NCBI GenBank assembly: GCA_022453515.1
Contig: JAJNNY010000005.1
Coordinates: 1,054,001 to 1,118,000 of the forward strand
Source of the DNA: Astrocystis sublimbata
Taxonomy: Eukaryota; Ascomycota; Sordariomycetes; Xylariales; Xylariaceae
Direction: 5' to 3'
DNA: 64,000 nucleotides
The notes under the pieces are model-generated. The model searched no databases. It saw nothing but the letters and a program-made list of their open reading frames with translations, and was not told the origin of the DNA. The translations under genes were made by a program, and so were the position numbers. Of the stretch, positions 47,776 to 59,900 are shown in pieces; the stretch's first letter is position 1; the number at the start of each line of letters is the position of its first letter.

Positions 47776-50610
47776 ATGACCAGGAACCTGGGCGTGGACA
47801 GTCTGCTGAACAACGGCTACTGGTCGAGTTCAAGGGCCAGAACTCCAGATCTAAACAAGTGAGTAGTACATTACAAGTGCAGGTCAATGAGCTTCGGACC
47901 ATGCGGGGGTGTTCTAGTCGTCAGGCAGTGCTAACAAAGCTTTTCTCTCGTTCACAGCATAAGACATCCATATCACAACTCGAGCTACTCATCGTCAGAC
48001 GACGAAGTGATCCCGAGCAGACGAGCTTGCCGCCACGACCCTCGAAAACCGCCACCTCCAATCGTCGAGGATGAGAACGATGCGCTGGCGAAGGAAGCCG
48101 GGTCGGTCGTGTCGAGCGTCCCATCCGAAGAACCAACAAACCGCGGCGACCCCGACCAGTTACCGATACTGCTGCCAGTGCAGGAACACAACCCCGAGAG
48201 GCGGTTCGTTCTCGTACCGAATGAATCTGATCTATCGCCCGATCCCAAGTCTGGTGTATCAGTTTCGGAAGAAAGGCAAAGTCAGTATCGTCGGCCGGCA
48301 GCAGAAGCAGCTGAGCCAGACACAGAGCCGACCACTTACCAAGCGAACACCCGTCGCAGTCGTAAGCAGGATGCACTGCTCGACCGCAAGGACAAAGCAG
48401 CCAAAGAAGACGTCCGACCTGAAATTGAACGTCGCCGTAGTCGACCCGCAGATCTCCCTCCCATCATAACCGATGGCGAGGGCGAAGGTTGGCCGAATGA
48501 CAACCGACGAGCAAAGTCGACGACAAGAACCGACCATCAGGGCGAGGGCTATTTCTCGCCTCATTTCTCCTCTGCAAGCTCTCGGGTCGCTCGTGAGGGT
48601 TTGCTCACACCAGAGGTTACCGAACACGCCACCAACGGACGTGATCGGTCTTACCACAAAGGTGGACTAAGCGCAGTCACACCAAACCGCGACCGTTCGG
48701 CTCACCCGAGTGACCAAAAAGACCGGAGCTCCCGAAAGGAGAGCAGATACGAGGGGGCCGGGTACAGACCAACCCATCCGCCCAGCCCTACGCTTGAGAG
48801 GCGGCGCACATCCGATGTTTCGAAACAGGCCAGGCGTGACTCGAAAGAGAGTTATGATCCACGCCTCAAGTTTGAGCGGCCGTCCCCCCGGTCGGACCGT
48901 AGAGCCCCTTCTTTTACGTACTCTCCGATCGAACGCCACTCTGGCTCTCAACGATCCGCGTCCAAAAGAGACGCGAGGGCTCCTCCTACCTATGGCGACA
49001 CGTTCTACTCGAGCGAAGATGAGCCTCGCCTCCCGACTAACTCCCGTCGACCTGGGTCGGCCATACCGCCTGGGAAGATTGATTTATTAACTACACCCGG
49101 AGGATCACGAGGACCAAGTCGGCGGCAATCCAGAGGACAATCGTCCTTGCCTTCACCACGGCTATCCCAGAGCTCGCTTTCAGACGCCTATGATAGCTCT
49201 TCGAGTACTCGCAGTTCCACGTTCCCCAGGGAAACAGTACCTTCTCGTGGCGAGGATCGAGACGGGCGAACCCTCCCCCGTGCATCCACGGCAAAGGACT
49301 CTTCTAGTGCAGTCTGGAAGGCAGTGCCGACCTTAGTATCGGCGACAACAGCAATACCGTCTGCTTCGAATAGAAATGCGATGGTTGACCCTCGTCGCGT
49401 GATGGCACCCTCTGCTCCAAAGGCAGGACCCGTTGTGGACTCAAGAGTGCCATCTTCAACGCCTTCAGTCTCGACTCCATTGCGCACAAGTTGGCCTCCA
49501 CGATTTGAACCATCCCAGAATGGGGGCGGCTCCAATCATCCGATTGGTTCCTACAGACGATTTTCCACCGAGGTGAAAACCGGCGACCTCCCCGATATCC
49601 CGCACTGCTCTCGCACGCGCGAAGAGGCAGGACACATGGATTGGCTGACATTGCCACGGTGCGACAACTTCAACATCTGCCCATCGTGCTACAGCGCCAA
49701 TTTCGCATCGACCGAGTTCGCGCACGAGTTCGTCCTCATGCCGTTCCGCCGGCGGGATCAGCCGATAGCTTGCGACTTCGGCGCGTCCGAGTTCTACCGC
49801 ATCGCGTGGCTTTTCACCCGCAAATACGGCCGGCGCGACCTGGGGCTCTTCCACAGCTTGACCAAGATAGCGGCGACGAGCCAGCCGTGCTCGGGCCATC
49901 GCCAGGCGTCACGGACCTGGTACTCCATCCGGGATCCGAGCACGAAGCGTTGCATCGACGGCTTCACCGTGTGCGACGCGTGCGCCGCCGCTGTCGAGGC
50001 GCTGCTGCCGAGCTTGAGCGGCTTATTCGCCCATCTCGACTCGCCCTCGGAGCGGAAGCGTGGCGTCTGCGCAATGCACCACGACCGGGGCCACGACCGC
50101 GGCCGCTTCCTGCTGTACTTTGACGTGCTGGAGGGTGCGGCCGACCGTGCGCTCGAGACCCAATCTGCGCCAGATGGCCAGGCGCTCGCAGACCGCATCC
50201 GCAAGCTTGCGGCTATCCCCCCTTGCGGCGAGGGCCGCGCCTCGTACGACGGCTACTGGCACACGATGCGTGACGTGCCGGTCGTCGTGTGCCATGAGTG
50301 TTTCATGATGGTTGTGCAGCCGCTGCTCGACGGCCGCGGCGACCTGACGGTGGCTGGAAACTTCCACCATGGCGTCCAGTACAAGAAGAAGGCCGAGTGT
50401 ATGCTCTTTTCCGACCGCATGCGTAATGTGTTCAATCGGGCCGTCATGAAGAAAGACCTGGCGTATCTGACAGACAAGATTCACGAGCGTAATAGGAAGA
50501 AGGAGGAATGTGACGGTCGCCTCGATGCGCTCCAACGTCAGGGCCTCTCATCTCCCTGGGCCGTCGATGAGACTGAACGCGTCGTCAGGGACTGGAAGCG
50601 ATACGAATAA
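47776..50610 (+). CDS. Basic Ser/Arg-rich protein with Cys/His-rich C-terminal region
   Basis: Function unknown. Two exons (47776-47858 and 47958-50610, 99-bp intron with a CTAAC branch site) give 911 residues. The first exon encodes only 27 residues, and correct splicing moves the start well upstream of the first internal Met. Residues 60-560 are rich in Ser, Arg, Pro and Asp with many RS, RR and DR pairs (RRRSRPADLPP, RSDRRAPSF), and are probably disordered. Residues about 571-905 look folded: HCSRTREEAGHMDWLTLPRC, CDNFNICPSCYSANF, YRIAWLFTRKYGRRDLGLF, CIDGFTVCDACAAAVEALLP, CAMHHDRGHDRGRF and VVVCHECFMMVVQPLLDG. The regularly spaced Cys and His suggest several zinc sites. I have the impression this region is conserved in ascomycetes but cannot name the family. 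A coiled-coil-like stretch (KIHERNRKKEECDGRLDAL) ends it. Confidence 0.85.
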
Positions 50611-51182
50611 TGCCCATCGGGGTGCTGGGCCTTTGGTTCAGTATTCGTAATATCAAGTTCTCGTGAGCCGAGAGCCAAACAAAATTGGAAGAGAATAGGT
50701 TGGCATAATGTGTGCGAGGAAGGACATCGGAATTCAAGGCTCATTGAACGGCTATGGCTTGCACGGGATGACGACAACATACCTGCTTTTGCATCTAACG
50801 ACCTAGAGATCGGGGAGTGTTCTGGGCAGGCTTGGATAAATTCACGACTTAACGACTTGACGACTTACGGCTGTAAATACCACTCGTTATGATAGACAAC
50901 TTTATGAGATACTGCCCAGTGGCATCGAACCCTGCATAGGTGATTGTGACTCTTGCACATAATTACCTTTTCACGTGCAACCTCAATGAGCAAGCACTTC
51001 AGATCTGTCACGACTTGTTCTTAAGAATCATGATCTTGTTGTAGTCGGCACCACAAGGTAACGTCAATGCCCGATCCCTGGAAATAGAAGTACTTGGAGT
51101 CTCCGCTGTCTAGTACCCAAGTCAACATGTCGAGCCCAGCTACAGAGAGAGGGTCCATCTCGTGTCCTCATCGCTGACTCCT
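50611..51182. other. Convergent intergenic region
   Basis: 572 bp between two facing stop codons, expected to hold the 3' untranslated regions of the 911-residue protein gene and the GH28 gene. No gene is present. Confidence 0.65.
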
Positions 51183-53070
51183 TCAACGATTCCCATCTAG
51201 TTGCTGGGGCCAACTTGCAGGGCAAGTACCCGTGCACGGAATGCCAGACTGTGCCTGGTTCACGATATTCGAGCAGAGGAATTTGTCTGTCGTCTTTCCG
51301 TCTTTGTTCGTGATATTAACATTCTCGAAGTAGAAGCCGTCGCACTGCAACATTCAAGTCAGCTTTCGTTCCCTTGAGCATCGATCTATGAGAATTTAGT
51401 AAGATAGAGACACCTCCTCGGCTACAGATAGAGCCCGCGATTTCTGGAGCCGTTAAAAACGCAGGTTAAAGGCAAAGCACTCACCGGGGCAGCGCCCGAG
51501 CAGTGGATCGCGCTGGCAATATTGTATCGACTAGTGCCCGTTATGTTGATCCAGCGGATGTCACTTATCTTGAGCCGCGAGGAGTCACACCCTTGTGAAC
51601 TGTATATACACTGTCAACGACAAAATGTCAGCTAAAGGTTTTTTCCCCACGAAACTTTGATAGCTGCGTTGTGAAATCCGTGATCCATTTACTCACAGGC
51701 GTCACATAGATAGGCTGGTTGACATCGGCGAATTGGAAGTTGGCAAACGTCACGTTACGAACATACCCCGTGCCGGCGTATGTCTTGATCCATGCCGCAT
51801 TCGAACTATGTGTGCAGGTGAAATTATCATAGTAAATGTCAGAGACATACTCGGGCTGCGCTGCATTGTTCCCCATCGATCCTATGACGGCGCACCCAGA
51901 TTCGTAGCAATGAACGTTGGAAATGTGAACATTGCTGCTGTTGCCTTTCATACTGATGCAGTCCTATCGCAACGATTAGAGGCAACGATATGTTTGTACG
52001 TGTAAAACAACGTTAGTGTAGAGGGTGACGCAGTGGAAAATATTGTTCTGTAAAAGCAGTGCCATACATCACCACATGTTACCGTCCAGTTCTGAAGATA
52101 GATATCCTTGGAGTTCCACTGTAATTCGCGAAGAAATCAATATGTGTCAACATTAAAGGATTGACAACACTGAGCCATGGTTAAAGTTGCACTGACTGTG
52201 TCTATACCGTCCGTGTTGACCGTGCTCCATTGGCTGTTGCTTGTTGCGTTCATGTCTAGATTAGTCATGGTAATATTCTCGCTGTGGGCAACGAAAGTGT
52301 CTGTCAGCATGGAGGGGACGTCAGTTTAACTTGCACAACTTGTGGGCTCATAAACAAAAAGAAATGTCTGAAAGGAGACTCACGCCAAAACTGGCTCTGG
52401 CGCCATGTAATGCCGTCAACAAGGACATTCTTCGCATGCCACAAGGTAAGGCTAATCGGTCTTCCATTTTGATTACTTTGACCGCGATTCTGGTCATACC
52501 AGAGCTGGCCTTGTCCATCGAATAGGGCCTTACCAAATCCTCGCAGGCGGATGTCAATGCCTCCGACACGCCAAGCTGTACTGCGGCCTGCATACGTAAC
52601 TGGAAGACTGTTGCGCAACCAATACTGGATATCGGAGGACCACTTTCACCAATGGAATCAGTGTTCATCACTCAGAGTAGAAAAAAATGACTTCACGATG
52701 CAGAGTTTTCAGCTGCCGCAGGAGCAAAGTCGCCTAGCGAAGCAATCTGTGCCTCTCAGCTTTGCCAGGAGGGAAACTTGAATAATTCTACTGGCTTACA
52801 TACCAGGAGCGTTCCGTGTATCTCGATGTCAACGTTGTTGAAAGACAGCGTATCCATGATTTGTCCCATGTGGAACAAGCCCTCCGTCAGCACGATTTTC
52901 CCATCCGTCCCACATTGCTTGAACGCCTGTAGGATCTGCGGCGTATCGTCCGGCTCCCTGCCTGTGCCGGTGTATGGGAGCGGCGTGACGGTGCATGTCG
53001 ATCCCGTAACGTTCAGCTCCGCGAGCCCGAATGCTGCAAGGAGACCAGTGAGGAGAATGAAAGCTCTCAT
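51183..53070 (-). CDS. Secreted GH28 enzyme, Rgx/exo-polygalacturonase-like
   Basis: A secreted pectin-degrading-family glycoside hydrolase. Seven exons (52804-53070, 52384-52642, 52197-52300, 52068-52118, 51697-51963, 51485-51610, 51183-51344) give 411 residues with the frame kept throughout. A signal peptide (MRAFILLTGLLAAFGLAELN) starts it. GH28 parts in order: GTLLWSSDIQYWLRNS, FVAHSENITMTNLDMNATS, NTDG (N204-D206), TCGDD (D227, D228), then ESGCAVIGSMG where the family norm is a G-H-G motif, HSSNAAWIKTYAGTGYVRNV, and SRLKISDIRWINITGT (R328, K330). The three catalytic acids are thus present while the motif III histidine is replaced. This pattern recalls the RgxB-type fungal group annotated as rhamnosidases rather than true polygalacturonases; that assignment is from memory and is inference. 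Exon 3 ends at a GTCAGT donor, needed to keep the NTDGIDTWNSKD joint. Confidence 0.9.
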
Positions 53071-54208
53071 GATTATCCTGGCTCGTGCCTGAGGTTCGCT
53101 TAGCATCTTATGAAAGTCCCCCCCGGACGAAACCAAGTTCTCAAGCAGATTCTACCTACTTATTCCGTCCTGGTCATCAACTCACTAAGGTCAGGGTTCT
53201 GAGATACGATGTACAAGAACGATAGTGATCAATGTGTATATGAATGAACGCTGACCTCCAAGAAACAATCGATTGGAACTAGACGGCCGCAGACTTCATG
53301 CCTACCTAGGTACGTGTGTCTGCGCTATCGAGGCAGATAATTGAGCTGAAGGTAGTGAGTGGCGCATGGTCTCATACGTTGACAAGCTAGATGGTATGGC
53401 ACAATGACATGAGGGGTGTGCTGATTCCAGTTGACCCGCTCGGCTAATTCTGATGTTGGTATGTTCCATATATTAAAGACAGCTCATATGAGCCTATGGG
53501 AGGTTCGAGTTCATCTGAGGGCGCGTTCCGTACCTAGCCCGTGCCGAGGTAGGTAGCGTTCGACGTGTACAATTAATTAGCAGCAGCTCTTGGCTCGTGT
53601 CCAGAGCCAAGGTGACTGGCATTACTATTGGCTGGAACACTGTCAACAAGGACGGTTTAGGAAATCTAGGGTGCGGAGCAAAATGCATCGCATTGGGGGT
53701 TTTTAACTATGCAAATGCAACAAGAAATTCAGTCAATTCGTAGGCTGATGAGATTTATGAGACAACATTCTATGTATTTTGAAATGCTCAACACACTATT
53801 TTCAAAATTGTCGATGAATTGAATTAAAATTGGAAGGCCTCTCCTTCAGGACGATAGAGATTCTCTTCTATCCCATCTATTGACGTTTTCCTAGACCATC
53901 TCTAATGTGTACACTAATCGTTTCGTTCGTATCTCCCAGATCCTCCCAGAAGTCCCAGCGACCAGGCTAGGCCGCTGCGGCCTGTGCACTGCTGTCGTCT
54001 TGTTGTTGTAAACCAACAATCTCTTCCTCATCCGATGGCGGCCTTGGAGCTTGAAAGTCAATATCGTCATGATCGAAACGGTATTAAGAAATGCTGTAAC
54101 GATTATCCTCCATAAAACGCCCGCCGATGATGTTAAATCACGATATATGGGTATACAGTCCCAAATCAAATGCAACGTAGATACGCAATGCATATTGGAC
54201 AGCTCAGC
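53071..54208. other. Intergenic, GH28 promoter and malic enzyme 3' side
   Basis: No gene is seen in 1.1 kb. The part next to 53071 should be the GH28 promoter. The middle (53700-53880) is AT-rich. A CCTAGGTACG copy lies near 53304. Confidence 0.6.
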
Positions 54209-56910
54209 TTACTTGAGAGGGTCGTAGACCCGATCCTTGATGTATTTCGTCAGGGCGACGTCTCCCCATTCTTCCCACTCAACCCACTGCTCTTCGGGAA
54301 GCATGCTGACGCCTTCCCTTCGGGCAGCCTTCATCACCTCACGACAGACGACGACGCTAGCATCTCGTACCCGTTCGATGCGAGGGTAGATCAAGCCCTT
54401 GTGGATCTCATCTGCGTTGAGAGAGTCGGCAAGCGACGCCGCCGACATGTAGACCATCTCATCCGTAATCTTGGAGGCCTTGGCGAGGAGAGCACCAAGA
54501 CCGAGACCGGGGAAGACGTAGACGTTGTTACCCTGGTTAGGCCAGTACGTGACAGCTTGGTCACCCGACTTGACGGCAAATGGGGAGAAAGGAGAGCCAG
54601 AGGCGAAGATGACAGTGCCCTCTGTCCATTGGACGGCTTGCTCGAATGTGCACTCGGCTTTGGTGAGGGGGTTGCTAAGAGGGAACAGGATGGGGCGTCG
54701 ACCGGAGCCGCCGGCATCGACTGAAGCTTTCAGAGCACGCACGACGGACTGCGTGAAGACACCGAAGGTAGCAGTCAGCCCGACGAGAGACGAGGGCTTG
54801 ACGTATTCAATAACTTCCTCCAGGGTGCGGAACTGGTGGCCGCTGTTGTCACTGCGAGCAAAGTATTTCTTGTGCTCGGGCAGCTTATCGCCTCTGTCGC
54901 GCGTGACGAGACCCTTGGTATCAACAAGCCAGAACTTGTCCTTGGCGGCCTGCTCTGATAGTCCTCGTCGGGTGTAGTACTCCACCATCTGCTTGGCAAC
55001 ACCGACACCAGCAGAACCAGCGCCCATAAAGACCAGACGCTGGTCCTCGATGGGCACACCAGACAGGTTCACGGCCCCAATGTATCTGTAGACGGAATAA
55101 GCATTAGCGAAACGCAAATGTTGATGGGCATTGCCCCTTGGCGGGTTGGGGCTTACCCTGCAAGCACGACGGCACCAGTTCCCTGGACATCGTCGTTGAA
55201 GCACTTGTAGTCGTTTCTGTACCGGGCTAGGTAGTTGAAAGCCTTCTCGGTCTCGAAGTCCTCGAACTGGATCAGCATTTCAGGGAAAACATCTCGGACG
55301 GCCTCCATGAATTCATCCATGAAATCTTGCATGACCTCGAGGGAGGGACGCTTGGATCGGAGACCGAGGTAGAGCGGGTCCTTGAGGTTATCCTCATTCG
55401 CAGTGCCGGCATCCAGCACGATGGGAAGGGTTTTCTGGGGGTGGATGCCAGCAGCACCAACGTAAAGAGCTAGCTTTCCGATCTGCGGCGGCGCGCGTTA
55501 GTTTGTCTGTCTTGGGTTAGGAGTCAAGATGCGGGACGGCTGGCTTACCGAGATTCCAACGCCGTTGACACCCAGATCACCCAGGCCGAGAATGCGCGAA
55601 CCATCAGTGACGACACAGATCTCGGGGTTGGCGTGGGGCCAATTCCGGAGGATGGTCCTGATGGACTTGCGCTGCTTGATGGAGATGTACAGAGCTTCTG
55701 GCTGGGTGTAGAGGGTGGAGTACTGCAGGCAGACATCGCCAATGGTAGGGGTGTAGACGAGGGGCATGAGGTCACGGACGTTGTCGATGAGCACGCGGTA
55801 GAAGAGGTCGAGGTTCTGGCTCTTGAGGGCGGTCAAGTACAGGTACTTGTCAATGTTGGTCGACCGCGTGTTGATCATCTTCATGCATCTCTCGACCTGG
55901 ATCTCGGTGGTCTCCATGGCGTGGGGTATTAAGCCGGTGAGGTTCTTGTGCACGCGCTCCTCGGGGGTGAAGGCCAGGCCTGTGCAGAGAGGGCGGCGTC
56001 AGCAAAGATATCCAAGGTGCAAGACTAGAGTGAACAGATAATTACCTTTGTTCCAGAGCGGCTCGCGCAGGACCTGGTAGCCGGCGGCGGCGGCCTCGGG
56101 TATGTAGTCGGTGGGCTTGTCCTGCTTGACCTCACCGTAGTGGTTCTGGGCGTAGCCCCTCAGGCCGTCGAGGGAAGCCATCTTCATGCGCTGTTCGATG
56201 GAGGCGAGGTCGACGGAAAAGAGCGGGTTGAAAGCAGACTGCCTTCGCTGGAGGGAGAGAGAGAGACGCTTGCTGGCGACGGAAGTGTGCGAGGAACGTC
56301 CTGAAAAGACGGACGAGGGAGAGGTTGAGCGAGGGGTTGATATCTCTGAGCCGGCTGTGCTGTATGTATTATACGCCATTGGTTGCCGCCGGGTCGTGGT
56401 GCCAGTGGCCGCTGCTGCAGCTGGGCCTGGGGGCGGGCCTAGGGGTGGTGGTGGTGGGTGTGGGTGTGGGCGTAGGAGAGGTGTGCTGCTGCAGGTGCGT
56501 CTAGCGCCGCTGCTAAGGGAGCCGGTGCAGGTGGGTGCCTGGCAAGCCTGGGGCTGGGGCTGGCGCGCGTTGGGGGCGTCGGGTGCTGAGGGTTCCCACT
56601 CTCGGGCGAGCGTGCTGCTAGAGAATGGCCCGGAATGCACACGACAAGGTTCGGAATGATGGTGGTGCTCCTGCTGGTGGTGGTAGTACTCAATACGACC
56701 TACTCGACTGGATCGGCTGGCTCGACTGAATGAGGGCTGCTGCTGCTGCTCGGAGGGAGTGATGCATCGTCCGGTCTTGGTCTGGTCGAGGGCGATGCCA
56801 GGGCTTCTTAATAAGAGCTCGGTCGTGGTACGAGGCCGCGGTCCACGCACCCTGGCCCTGGTCCTGACCGCGCGCGACGATCTGGATGCGAGCACCTGCA
56901 GTTTCGCCAT
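54209..56910 (-). CDS. mae1: Malic enzyme (oxaloacetate-decarboxylating malate dehydrogenase)
   Basis: Converts malate to pyruvate and CO2 with reduction of NAD(P), linking the citric acid cycle to pyruvate and NAD(P)H supply. Four exons (56046-56910, 55549-55979, 55157-55482, 54209-55085) give 832 residues; introns are 66, 66 and 71 bp. Core features: PLWNKGLAFTPEERVHKNLT, PLVYTPTIGD with the catalytic Tyr at about 364, GSRILGLGDLGVNGVGIS (nucleotide-contact region), FEDFETEKAFNYL, CFNDDVQGTGAVVLAG, the Rossmann motif VFMGAGSAGVGVAKQM, and LFPLSNPLTKAECTFEQA. The first in-frame ATG (56910) gives MAKLQVLASRSSRAVRTRA, a good mitochondrial presequence, but then about 150 residues of His/Pro/Gln-rich low complexity. 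A later ATG at 56379 would give 655 residues, near the usual family length. Coenzyme preference cannot be read here. Tandem with GH28. Confidence 0.92.
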
Positions 56911-59900
56911 CTGCTGCAACGGCTTGCGAGTCTGGCTCTGCGACAGGGGCGAGGGGCGCGATACTAAGCTGAGGCAGACTGGATGTACTCCCTCGTTTCG
57001 GTTTCGTTGGCGTTTCGCGAAATCCTCGAAATCCTCGAATTCCAAACGCCCAGATGCCCAGATAGATGCCCAGATGCCGTCCTAAGCGTGACCGCACAAT
57101 CGTCGACAGCTGTAGCAAGCCCAGCCCCAGATCGAGGCTTAACGTCGGACGACAACGACAACAACAACAACGACAACGATGACAACGACGACGACTCTAG
57201 GTACCTAGACTGCCTAGTACTAGACACCCAGTGGCACCGTACCTTACTCGTATCTCTTCCGGATGTGATTTGTACTCGTACAGACCAGACCAGTAAGTCC
57301 CTTGGAAGGGGGTCCCTTGCTCGTCTTGCAGCTGAGCTGTGCGTCTCCAGGCCCAGGGCTGTCTCTACCTCTCTGCTCGTCGCTCGGCCAGTGCCAGGTA
57401 GGTACCGCTCAATTAGTAAATACCACCTACCACGTACGCAGGAACAAGGGGCTGGCTGCCCCGGGAAGGAACTTGGGGTTGTGGAGGCAAAATGGCCAGT
57501 TGGGGAATCTGTCAACTGCTCGAGTTCTGCACCGGTATGAACACTTCAATCTCCGAGAATTCTTCTTCGTCTATTTTTTCGGCTTCCAATTGATACCCAA
57601 TCTCATTTCCCGCCGTAGCACAGTCATCACCAGCCCTCCTTCTGGGGCTTCTTGACTAATAAGCCCCAAGACACCAGAAAATCCATCCAGCCCGGCCACC
57701 GGCGTCGGAGGACAAGAAATTGCTGTTCAATTACTAGCGGTCACCAACACCCGTGCTTAACCGCGTCTAAGGCACATAGTCTACGTAGTGGACAGAGCTT
57801 CCGTCGGTTGATACTATGTATATCTAGCGTACAGGGATGAGGAACCTGTCGGGCATGGTACGTGTAAACACAATAGTCCCACAAGCTACTTCTCATTACC
57901 TGCATCAGTCAGTAATGGAAAACGCCGTCAAGACGCCCGTTGAGCTGGGTGAAATGGCGGTTACTCAAGGAAATACTATTTAATAAAAAAAAATTAGCTT
58001 AATGGCTATCATCAAATAGTACTCCCGGTAGTACGCTTTCAAGCACCAGCTACAGATATATATACGTAATATTTTCTTATTAAAATGTTGGGCGACTCGC
58101 TCCGGAGACACCACTCGCATCCCCAAACATAGGGATGCGGCGATTTCATTGGACTACGCATCTCATAGTACTATGCATATGTACATGGCCGTTCAGACGC
58201 ATGCAAGTCGATGCAAGTTCCGGTCCGTTGGGGTCGAGTGTAGCTATCACAGATAAATAGGTATGGATATACATAGACCAACCACCTGGCAAGCTCCGAT
58301 GTCACGACAGCCGGTCCTCCCAAGCGCCGGTGCCGTCAAGTTTCTGAGCTCGATCCCATTTCCAAAAGTAAAACGCAGATACGTCGATGAATTAATCAAA
58401 CAACGAGGGAAGATTCTCGGGCAGCCTCCACCTCCGCAATGTGATGCCCGAAACGAAAGATGCTATTTACAGGCCCTGACAATGATCACCGGGGGAGGGG
58501 ACACTGATCACAATTCCATCTCAGGATTCGGATGACATCTCGACATGGTCGCGCAGCCGCCACGCCCATTCATCCTTCCTTTATATCCAGCTCCGTTTGT
58601 TCCTAAACCAACCCCCTTGGGCCTGACTTGGTAAAGTCGGCGCTTCCTGCGGGGGGTCTCGGGGGGTCTGGACGGGAGAGCTGTACGAGTATTCCGCATG
58701 CCCAACAACACGAAAGCCCTAGGTTCAGAGACGGAAAAGTTCCAGAACTGATATGGCCAATTTCAGCCCTGGTCGCCTGGCATCCTGGATCCTGCCGAAC
58801 CCCCACCAGAGAATATGGGATGAAGGGTGGGTTCAGCGAGGTTCAGCACGCGAACCAAAATGCCCAATCCCTGCAAAACTCCAGCAACACCCCGACTTCT
58901 TCCGATCGAGACATACATACATACGTACGAGTAGTAGTACGTAGCACTTGCTATGCATGGTCGGGGGATCTGGATAGCTGGAATGGATCGCTTGGCGCTG
59001 CATTCTTGGCAATCTCCAAACCACCAAGCTCCAACGGTCCATACCTACGAGTATGCAAAGCTCCCGAGGCTCCCTCAGGTTCACGACAGTGGCTTTTAGG
59101 ATTGAAGATTCCTTTGGTGCCATCCATCTATTTTCGACCTCCAGCTCCCAAGTCCGGGCGCCGGAGATCTCTCTGCCCCCTCCCCCTTCTCCATCCATAC
59201 CCTGAACTTGCAAATCGAAATGTGGGATGGCCGCTCTAACATAGTAGTGTCCGGAACCGCGGCGACGCGGGAGCATCCTCAATCCCCACCGTTTTCAAAC
59301 ATCCGCTTACACCGTCAGTAGCCTCATTGGCCGCTTCATCAAGATACCGAGCTTATGCAGCCTTGCCCTATTTTGTCAATTCATCGTGGCGCCCCACTAA
59401 TAGCTGCCTTGTGACAGTAGCTGCTACACGTAAATCTGGCTTTCTGGGATCCGTGCTTCACGCTCACTGTGGCTTACGGCAGTCTGGCCAAGTGCATGAT
59501 AATGTCCTCCTTCATGGCAGTCCTGTCTTGTCTCATGTTAGCCGCCGCGCTCGAATAGAGTATTCTGGCCCGAGAGGTCATGCTCTCGATGCTGACGGGA
59601 TAGACCACGATGTACGAGTAGACCTCATGACTGCAGACTTAACCGCTTCCCGGCCCCAACAGCAGAACCTTTCGGTCGAATTGCACTGCCCCTTGATGAA
59701 TATTCAGGGATCGCATTGTTCGCAAACGATCCTCCCAGATTGCCTCCGTACCCGATTCTCAAACCTGGGCTCGCTTATCAATTCCCCATATCCTACTTTG
59801 CCGGCACCTTTCGCCCCTCTTGCCTCCTCGGCCTCTATTGGTAGGCATTCTGGTACGGCTAAAGCAATATAGCAATGGGTGTTTGTTTTACCTTGCCGGT

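Noticed and set aside
52643..52803. C/D box snoRNA-like words (GTGATGA and CTGA) in intron 1 of the GH28 gene
   Set aside because: The two boxes are only a few bases apart, with no room for a guide sequence.
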